Assembly (NCBI GenBank): GCA_937860285.1
Contig: CALMBS010000146.1
Location: 1 to 26,459, forward strand
DNA from: an uncultured Chloroflexota bacterium
Lineage (GTDB): Bacteria > Chloroflexota > Dehalococcoidia > UBA2247 > RBG-13-53-26
Direction: 5' to 3'
DNA length: 26,459 nucleotides
The first letter of the stretch is position 1. Every line of letters starts with the position of its first letter. Under the pieces are notes generated by a model. It had not been told where the DNA came from. It did not search any database and saw only the letters and a program-made list of their open reading frames with translations. A program made the translations under genes and the position numbers. Positions 21,405-26,459 of the stretch are shown here, one piece after another.

Positions 21405-23045
21405 CTACAGGCCGGCAATGGCCCTCTCTATGCTGGTTATGTCAGCGACGTTGACCGTGCCGTCGCCGTTGGCATCGGCGCCGGGAGTGACGCCCTCCAG
21501 GCCGACGATGATCCTCTCCAGGCAGGTGATGTCAGCGGCATTGACCACCCCGTCACCGTTGGCGTCCGGGAAGACCGCCTGGCTCACCGTTATGGTTATG
21601 TCCTCCGAGTCCACCAGATCGCCGTCAGAGACCTGGAAGCGAATGCCGGCATAGACGCCCGCCTGGCCCTCTCCCGGGGTCCACGAGAAGGCCCGGGTCG
21701 CCGGGTTGAAGGTGGCTCCCGAGGGCAGGTTGGAGGCGGAATACGTCAGGGTGTCGCCGTCCGCATCGGTGGCGGCAATGGTGAAGGCCAGTGTCTCCCG
21801 CTCGGCCACCGCCCTGTGGCCCACCGCGGCCAGCACGGGCGCCCGATTCGCTGACGGCGGGGCCGTCGGGCCCGCCCAGTTGTCGTGCTGCTCCATGCGG
21901 GCGTAGGGCCGTGTCGCCTGGGTGCCTATGTTGGACAGGTACATGTAGCCCGTTATGTACTCCAGGTGCTGCGTCACATTGGTGTTTCCGGTGCCCACCC
22001 ACCAGTTATGGTGGACGCTGACGCTCTCGTGGGGAAGCCCCCTGATGCAGCAGAACTCGTTGTAGCCGTTGGTGATGGTGCAGAGGGAGGTGTTGTTGTA
22101 TACCTCGATTCTCACGCCGGCGGGGTAGATGTACGTGCCGCCGTCCATCTGGAGATAGGCGCCGCCGTCATCGCACTGCCCGTGAACGTCGCACTGCCAC
22201 TCAAAGGCGGCATTGGCCTCCAGGCGGTTGTACCGGAAGGTGTAGCTGGTCCCCCCTCTGGAGGCGGAGATGCAGTGCCGCCCGTAATCGATGATGTTGC
22301 CCTCGACAATGGCCGAGGCGCTGTGGGAGATGTCCGGGGAGCTGACGCCGACGGGGTAGCCGTAGCCCGTGCCCCGGCAGTGGTGTATGTAGCTGTGGTG
22401 TATCCAGAAGTCGACCACATCGACGTAGCCGCCGTAGCACAGCGTCCCGCAGTAGCCAAAGCCGTGGATCTCGCAGTTGGCGATCTCCGAACCGGAAGCG
22501 CCCTCTACCCCGATCCACAGGTTGCCGCCCTCTACTGAGTCCTGAGGGCCATCGATGTGGAGCCCGGTGACCCTGGCCCCGGCGCCGAGGGCTATGAGAT
22601 TGAAGACGCTGGTATTGTAGAAGCCGGAGGCGAGGCGTATGGTCCCCTCGCTGGCGCGGCCTCTGCCGCCGGCGAGCGTTACCCCGGGCGGGACGTAGAA
22701 CCCGGTGCGCTCCCCTTTGAAGGGAGGTCTGTGGTCGGTGGTGATGGCGTAGTCGTTCAAGACTATGGTGGCCCCGTCCGCCACGTAGACGGTTTCGCCC
22801 GCGGCGGCCGTCGCCAGGGCGGTCTTCAGAGCGGCGGCGGTGCTGACGACGTACTGGGCCTCGCCGGGCTCAACGGTGTCCAGGTAGCCGTTACCGCCCC
22901 CGATGGGGCTGCCGTACAGCAGGTCGGGGCACCCGTACTGGGGAATGCCGGAGTCTGCCTGCAGCGGTGCCGGCTGGCCGCCGATGGCGGCCAGGCTGGC
23001 CAGGATGGAAACGAGTGACAGGACGATCAGTGCGGGTGTCTTCAT
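21405..23045 (-). CDS. Secreted beta-helix protein with Ig-like and dockerin modules
   Basis: A 546-aa protein: signal peptide (ALIVLSLVSILASLAAIGG), right-handed parallel beta-helix (about 36-395: AQYVVSTAAALKTALATAA, ETVYVADGATIVLNDYAI, rungs like IANCEIHGFGYCGTL, FWIHHSYIHHC and IEVYNNTSLC), an Ig-like module (ATDADGDTLTYSASNLPSG, FSWTPGEGQAGVYAGIRFQV) and a C-terminal dockerin with two calcium loops (DANGDGVVNAADITCLERII, DANGDGTVNVADITSIERAI). The helix is paralogous to that at 15631-17460, with the same opening (YGCP...GSPIGGG...GYL) and many shared rungs. It may act on or bind an acidic polysaccharide; a lyase is one option but catalytic residues are not assignable. As first gene of the operon it is the candidate cargo of the cohesin proteins. 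No clear Shine-Dalgarno precedes the ATG. Confidence 0.88.
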   Translation of the reverse strand: MKTPALIVLSLVSILASLAAIGGQPAPLQADSGIPQYGCPDLLYGSPIGGGNGYLDTVEPGEAQYVVSTAAALKTALATAAAGETVYVADGATIVLNDYAITTDHRPPFKGERTGFYVPPGVTLAGGRGRASEGTIRLASGFYNTSVFNLIALGAGARVTGLHIDGPQDSVEGGNLWIGVEGASGSEIANCEIHGFGYCGTLCYGGYVDVVDFWIHHSYIHHCRGTGYGYPVGVSSPDISHSASAIVEGNIIDYGRHCISASRGGTSYTFRYNRLEANAAFEWQCDVHGQCDDGGAYLQMDGGTYIYPAGVRIEVYNNTSLCTITNGYNEFCCIRGLPHESVSVHHNWWVGTGNTNVTQHLEYITGYMYLSNIGTQATRPYARMEQHDNWAGPTAPPSANRAPVLAAVGHRAVAERETLAFTIAATDADGDTLTYSASNLPSGATFNPATRAFSWTPGEGQAGVYAGIRFQVSDGDLVDSEDITITVSQAVFPDANGDGVVNAADITCLERIIVGLEGVTPGADANGDGTVNVADITSIERAIAGL

Positions 23046-23335
23046 TGGCCGTTGCTTCGGGGAGGGACCGGGAGTGCTGCCAGGTTATCACGGAGGGCTC
23101 TCATCGGCGTCACAACAGAAGCTCCCGCCATCACAGAATATGATCTTATCTGCGGACCGGCGGGCCGGGCACCCTCTCAAGTGGCGGTCCGGGACCGCGC
23201 GGCGGCGGCGGCCGGGCCCGGCGCGTTGGTTGGGTTCACCATCGTTGTGGTAGAATGGCGTCCATCGACATAGCCATGGACGAGACTGTTCTGCATGTAC
23301 GCATCGGGGCGAAGGGCGCTTAGGCGGGCAGGCGC
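23046..23335. other. Divergent intergenic region, cohesin operon / DUF1616 gene
   Basis: A 290-bp non-coding stretch that must hold the promoters of two divergent units. Rightward, an extended -10 is seen at 23248-23256 (separate entry). Leftward, TATTCT on the minus strand (23140 to 23135) is the only -10 candidate and lacks a recognisable -35. Two GC-rich palindromes lie between them: CGGTCC/GGACCG around one base (23185-23197) and GCCGGGCCCGGC (23211-23222), either of which could be an operator. A 15-codon ORF at 23276-23323 has no ribosome-binding site. Confidence 0.45.
23226..23256 (+). promoter_or_regulatory. Extended -10 promoter of the DUF1616 gene
   Basis: TGGTAGAAT (TG at 23248-23249, TAGAAT at 23251-23256) is an extended -10 with five of six matches. 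TTGGTT at 23226-23231 is a weak -35 at a 19-bp spacing. The start point would be near 23263, about 75 nt before the ATG at 23336. Confidence 0.55.
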
Positions 23336-24655
23336 ATGATGGCCAGGGCCGCCGCCAGGTACGAGCTGCTTCTCATCAACCTCTGGTCACTGGTCTTGAT
23401 ACTCATTGTCTCACTCGTCGATGCCTGGCCGGCTCGCGTGGTCCTGGGTCTGCCGTTCCTGCTGTTCTTCCCGGGCTACGTACTGGTGGCCAGCCTCCTG
23501 CCCAGGAGAAGCGATCTCGAGGCCGGGGAGCGGCTGGCCCTTTCCGTGGGCCTCTCCGTCATCATCACGTCCGGCATGGGGCTCATCCTGTCCGTGGCCT
23601 GGGAGATCCGCCTGTACCCCATCCTGGTGGGCCTCACCGCCTTCGTCGCGGTGCTCTCTGTTGTGGGCTGGTACCGCCGGCGGAAGGTCGCGGAGGAGGA
23701 CTGGCCGGTCTCCATTCTCAGCCTCCTGCTGGGTGACAGGGGGCCTCACAACGTGCTGGAGTCCATCCTGTCCGTCCTTCTGGTGCTGGCGGTGGTGGGT
23801 GGCGGCGCCACTCTGGCCTACGCCGTGGTCAACCCGAGGGCCGGAGAGGCTTTCACCGAGTTCTACCTGCTGGGGGCGGAAGACCTCCCCGGGGAGCTGG
23901 CTGCCGGCGAGCATCTGACCGTAACCATGGGGATAGTCAACCATGAGCGCGAAGTGATGACCTACACCATAGAGCCGCTGATGGGCCAGTACTCACTGCC
24001 GCCGATCGGCCCGATCGCACTGGGCGACGGCGAGAAGTGGGAAGGCGAGGTCACCGTGGTGCCGGCGCAGCCCTCGGCGCGCACCCGGTTGACGGAGCCG
24101 GTGGCGGTCCCGGTGGGCGAAGGCGCCGCCCCGGTGACGGCCCTGAAGGTGGAATCGGCCCTGGCCCTTGAGGCCGGAGACCGCATCCTGATCGGCGAAG
24201 AGGTGGCCCTGGTGCAATCGATCGAGGGGAACACCGTGATGCTGGAAGCGGGTGCCCGGGCGGACCACCCGTCAGGCGAAGGGGTGGTCGAGCTGCAGAG
24301 GGCTGAGTTCCGGCTGTTTGAGAATCGGGGGGTGGGCGACGGGGGCGCCACATCACTCGGGCTGTGGGTGGGCAAGGACCGGTTGTGCGCCAGAGTGCGC
24401 CATGAGGGACCGGACCCCGCCGGCTACCAGATCGACGTCCGGGTGTCCGGAGGCCAGGGGGGAGGACCGGTGGCGGTGTCCGCCACCGGTCCCGCGGACC
24501 AGCCGGCCGGGGAGGTATGGGCGCCGGAGCTGGTCTATCCCTTCTCCGAGATGAACGAAGTCAGGTTGACCCTCCATTCCGGCGACCAGGTGCTCTACGA
24601 GGCGTCCGAACCCGCACCCTACCCCAGCGTCTACGTGTGGCTGGCGGTCACCTGA
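23336..24655 (+). CDS. DUF1616 family membrane protein with extracellular domain
   Basis: A 439-aa protein resembling DUF1616 proteins of archaea and Chloroflexi. The N-terminal 170 residues hold about five membrane helices (LLINLWSLVLILIVSLVDAW, VVLGLPFLLFFPGYVLVASL, SVIITSGMGLILSVAW, ILVGLTAFVAVLSVVGW, ILSVLLVLAVVGGGATLAYA). The conserved LPFLLFFPGYVL...LLPRR...GERLALSVGLS pattern lies in the first two. The rest is a beta-rich presumed extracellular domain with FTEFYLLGAEDLPGELAAGE and VTMGIVNHEREVMTYTI, followed by an apparent insertion (about 245-330) absent from short DUF1616 proteins I recall. DUF1616 function is unknown; genes often neighbour surface-glycan genes. Start is ATG 23336 or 23339. 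Its stop is 10 bp from the convergent acyltransferase stop with no terminator between. Confidence 0.85.
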   Translation: MMARAAARYELLLINLWSLVLILIVSLVDAWPARVVLGLPFLLFFPGYVLVASLLPRRSDLEAGERLALSVGLSVIITSGMGLILSVAWEIRLYPILVGLTAFVAVLSVVGWYRRRKVAEEDWPVSILSLLLGDRGPHNVLESILSVLLVLAVVGGGATLAYAVVNPRAGEAFTEFYLLGAEDLPGELAAGEHLTVTMGIVNHEREVMTYTIEPLMGQYSLPPIGPIALGDGEKWEGEVTVVPAQPSARTRLTEPVAVPVGEGAAPVTALKVESALALEAGDRILIGEEVALVQSIEGNTVMLEAGARADHPSGEGVVELQRAEFRLFENRGVGDGGATSLGLWVGKDRLCARVRHEGPDPAGYQIDVRVSGGQGGGPVAVSATGPADQPAGEVWAPELVYPFSEMNEVRLTLHSGDQVLYEASEPAPYPSVYVWLAVT

Positions 24656-24665
24656 GCCATCACTG

Positions 24666-25769
24666 TCACTTCCCTGATGCCCCGGAGCTGCCATTGACGC
24701 GCGCTGTCAGGCGCTGCACGGCGTCCAGAGAGCGGTTGATGGCGGTTTTCAGAGGAACGGAGAGCGTGTCTTCCACCGTGTAGTGGATGATGAAGCAGGC
24801 CGTGATCATGGCCAGGACGGTGCCCCAGAGAAGCACATGGGCGTTGAGCTCCGGATAGGCCACGTTGAAGACCATGAACCCGATATTGGCGTGGAGCAGG
24901 TATAGCGGATACGATACCGCCCCGATCGTGGTCCACCTCCGGTTTCCCAGGAAACTGGTGGCCTTGAGCGAGATCAGGACCATGACCAGGTAGTAGCCGG
25001 TGACGATGGCCCCGACCACGACATCGTTCATGTCCGTGCTGTAGTGCTGTTCGAACTCCGGCAGGTTCTTGATGCACTGGTAGAGCGCCAGTCCCCACGA
25101 CAGCAGCAGGGCGCTGGCCCTGGCGTCGGAGATGCCTTTCGACCAGACCAGATAGAGCAGCGCGCCCGCGATGAAGAACGTCGAGTGGCTGACCACCAGC
25201 AGATCGCGCAGCACATTGAGGAACAGGTGGTCTGTGGGCACGACGACAAGGACAATGCTGGCCACCAGCCACAGGGCCAGGAGCTGCTCCGCCAGGTGCG
25301 TCTTCCGGAAGAGAATCACCACGGCCACCAGCGCGTAGAACCGCAGCTCCACGAAGAGGTACCAGTACACTCCGTCTATGGGGGCCACGTCCACGTAGCC
25401 GCTCATCAGGGTCATGTTGACCAGGTACTGGCCCACGGTGGCCGAGAAGCGGGGTTCTCCGATGGCCACAATGGCTACGAAGGTGAGCGTGCAGCACACC
25501 CAGAACGCGGGGTAGAGCCGAACGGCCCTGGACACCACGAAGTCGCGCAGCGTGCGGCTCTGGATGGTCATCAAGGTGACAAACCCGCTGATCATGAAGA
25601 ACAGCTCGGGGGAGTAGATGGCGTACTTCGCCACATTGGCCAGCGCGGGGTAGGGCATGACCGACAGGCCGTCCGCGGCGTAGCCCCGGAAGGAGTAGTG
25701 ATAGATGACGATGGCCAGGGCGGTGACAAACCTGAGGAGATCGATCTCGGTGAGCCGGCTGGTCTTCAT
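24666..25769 (-). CDS. Acyltransferase 3 family membrane protein
   Basis: A 367-aa integral membrane acyltransferase of the OafA/NodX type, which transfers acyl groups (usually acetyl) onto sugars of surface polysaccharides. Seen: EIDLLRFVTALAIVIYHYSF with the conserved Arg and His of helix 1, SPELFFMISGFVTLMT, RAVRLYPAFWVC, YWYLFVELRFYALVAVVILF, SFLGNRRWTTIGAVSYPLYL followed by LH, and about ten hydrophobic helices. The length is right for a stand-alone AT3 without an SGNH domain. It lies 36 bp after the right-edge membrane-protein gene on the same strand and may be co-transcribed. With the deacetylase and the GNAT/PIG-L fusion it suggests the local glycan is acyl-decorated. Confidence 0.92.
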   Translation of the reverse strand: MKTSRLTEIDLLRFVTALAIVIYHYSFRGYAADGLSVMPYPALANVAKYAIYSPELFFMISGFVTLMTIQSRTLRDFVVSRAVRLYPAFWVCCTLTFVAIVAIGEPRFSATVGQYLVNMTLMSGYVDVAPIDGVYWYLFVELRFYALVAVVILFRKTHLAEQLLALWLVASIVLVVVPTDHLFLNVLRDLLVVSHSTFFIAGALLYLVWSKGISDARASALLLSWGLALYQCIKNLPEFEQHYSTDMNDVVVGAIVTGYYLVMVLISLKATSFLGNRRWTTIGAVSYPLYLLHANIGFMVFNVAYPELNAHVLLWGTVLAMITACFIIHYTVEDTLSVPLKTAINRSLDAVQRLTARVNGSSGASGK

Positions 25770-25805
25770 GTGCGGTCTCTATCGGCGGGTGAGTCCGGAG
25801 GCGGG

Positions 25806-26459
25806 TCACCGCCCGATGAACAGGATGTCCACCTTGCCGTTGGAGTAGATCCGGTCGGCCGTCGGGTCAGCCTCCAGCCTCTCGAAGTCAGCATCGACCC
25901 ACCTTTCCAGGTCGCGCCAAACGGTCTGGTAGATCTCCCTGTCACCCCAGTTGATACTGAGGTACCGGGCGCCATCGTACTGCTCTGCGAGGGTAGAGTG
26001 GCTGCCGTAGCCGAAGTGGTCCTCGACCTGCGCCAGGCGGGGCAGATCCATCCTGGGATCGGTGGCCTCAACCCCCAGGATACCCTGGGAGAACCGGTCC
26101 GGCGGATTGACCACGTAGTAGGAAAGGACATCGGGGTCCTTTGTCTGCAGGTACCACGTCATTCCCGCCCAGTCCCGGTGGGTCACCTGCGTGTTGGGGC
26201 GGATGACGTACGGGGAATCATAGCGAGCGCTGAGGTTGATCACCATCACCATGACGACCAGGCCGCAGGCGACGACCCTGGCCAGGCCGCCGAACTGCAT
26301 TCTCCTGGCGATCTCCCACAGGGCGACTCCCACCAGCGCGTCGCGACCATAATGGCTGGCCGGATAAATTATTCCACCGTTGCCCTCGCCGCCGATTACA
26401 GCGCCAACTTCCTTCATTTTTGCCACCACGTTCACCTCGCCAACCGCCGCTGCCGCGTA
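25806..26459 (-). CDS. Chimeric frame: PMM-like start, membrane-protein C-terminus (partial)
   Basis: The frame is open to the window's right edge; a GTG at 26435 could start a 209-aa product but coding sequence continues upstream of it. The first part (26459-26319) matches phosphomannomutase/phosphoglucomutase. From about 26315 leftward the product is unlike any mutase: a membrane helix (LARVVACGLVVMVMVINLSA) followed by a soluble tail with THRDWAGMTWYLQTKDP, QYDGARYLSINWGD and a terminal VDILFIGR. That is the form of the last helix and periplasmic tail of a large multi-spanning glycosyltransferase-like membrane protein. The mutase part has far more A/T-ending codons than the tail. A genuine fusion, a genomic rearrangement and an assembly join are all possible; the last seems likely because it sits at the very edge. 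Confidence is for a coding frame, not for a real fused gene. Confidence 0.55.
   Translation of the reverse strand, partial: YAAAAVGEVNVVAKMKEVGAVIGGEGNGGIIYPASHYGRDALVGVALWEIARRMQFGGLARVVACGLVVMVMVINLSARYDSPYVIRPNTQVTHRDWAGMTWYLQTKDPDVLSYYVVNPPDRFSQGILGVEATDPRMDLPRLAQVEDHFGYGSHSTLAEQYDGARYLSINWGDREIYQTVWRDLERWVDADFERLEADPTADRIYSNGKVDILFIGR
26319..26459 (-). other. Phosphomannomutase/phosphoglucomutase domain-III fragment
   Basis: The translated segment contains AVGEVNVVAKMKEVGAVIGG followed directly by EGNGGIIYP and HYGRDALVGVAL. This is the sugar-binding GGEGNGG motif region of alpha-D-phosphohexomutases of the ManB/GlmM type. About 15 of its roughly 40 codons after the GTG at 26435 end in A or T (GCA, AAA, GAA, GTT, GGT, ATA, TAT and others), compared with few in the adjoining membrane-protein segment. 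The usual mutase continuation (alpha/beta to domain IV) is absent. Confidence 0.75.

Noticed and set aside
19726..23045. Interpretation as a cellulosome fragment
   Set aside because: No glycoside hydrolase, carbohydrate-binding module or multi-cohesin scaffoldin is present; only the cohesin/dockerin interaction modules are shared.
23276..23323. Fifteen-codon ORF upstream of the DUF1616 gene as a leader peptide
   Set aside because: No ribosome-binding site, no run of regulatory codons and no terminator downstream.

Overview
The window is about 26.5 kb of GC-rich bacterial DNA in which most codons end in G or C and GTG/TTG starts are accepted. Gene content (a trehalose block with a DUF5752-like gene, a DUF1616 protein, cohesin and dockerin proteins outside a cellulosome setting) fits an uncultured Chloroflexota lineage, possibly Dehalococcoidia. 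That placement is an inference from gene content and was not tested. No rRNA, tRNA, CRISPR array, transposase or phage gene is visible.

Layout. (1) 3-4051, + strand: a trehalose operon with a left-truncated DUF5752-like gene, a TreT-type GT4 trehalose synthase, OtsA and OtsB. (2) 4052-4504: a long untranslated leader with an extended -10 promoter, several hairpins and an intrinsic terminator just before the next gene, which looks like an attenuator. (3) 4505-14886: a surface-polysaccharide locus in two convergent arms. The + arm is a DUF354 GT-B-like protein, a GNAT/PIG-L fusion, a WbqC-like protein, a CapK/PaaK-like adenylating enzyme, a CapA-like protein and a GT4 glycosyltransferase. The - arm is a Wzx/MATE-like flippase, a polysaccharide deacetylase and an ATP-grasp ligase. 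(4) 14887-17935: a doubtful small ORF, a REP-like hairpin, a secreted beta-helix/PKD protein, a terminator and a 55-codon minus-strand gene with its own promoter. (5) 17936-19723: a membrane protein and two paralogous Cys-rich small proteins. (6) 23045-19726, - strand: a compact three-gene cohesin-dockerin operon. It encodes a secreted beta-helix protein with a dockerin, a secreted protein with both a cohesin and a dockerin, and a cohesin with a C-terminal membrane anchor. (7) 23336-26459: a DUF1616 membrane protein, an acyltransferase-3 and, at the right edge, a reading frame that changes abruptly from phosphomannomutase-like to membrane-protein-like sequence.

How they may work together: regions 3 and 7 would make, modify and export a surface glycan. 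Region 6 has the parts list of a minimal self-contained surface-display system: membrane-anchored cohesin, bridging cohesin-dockerin adaptor, dockerin-tagged beta-helix effector. The other beta-helix paralogue (15631-17460) shares the N-terminal module but carries PKD/FN3-like modules instead of the dockerin. The miniature cohesin-dockerin operon is the strongest candidate for an undescribed system here. The Cys-rich paralogue pair, the hidden small gene and the leader RNA are secondary leads. The right-edge chimera should be checked as a possible assembly artefact before it is interpreted.
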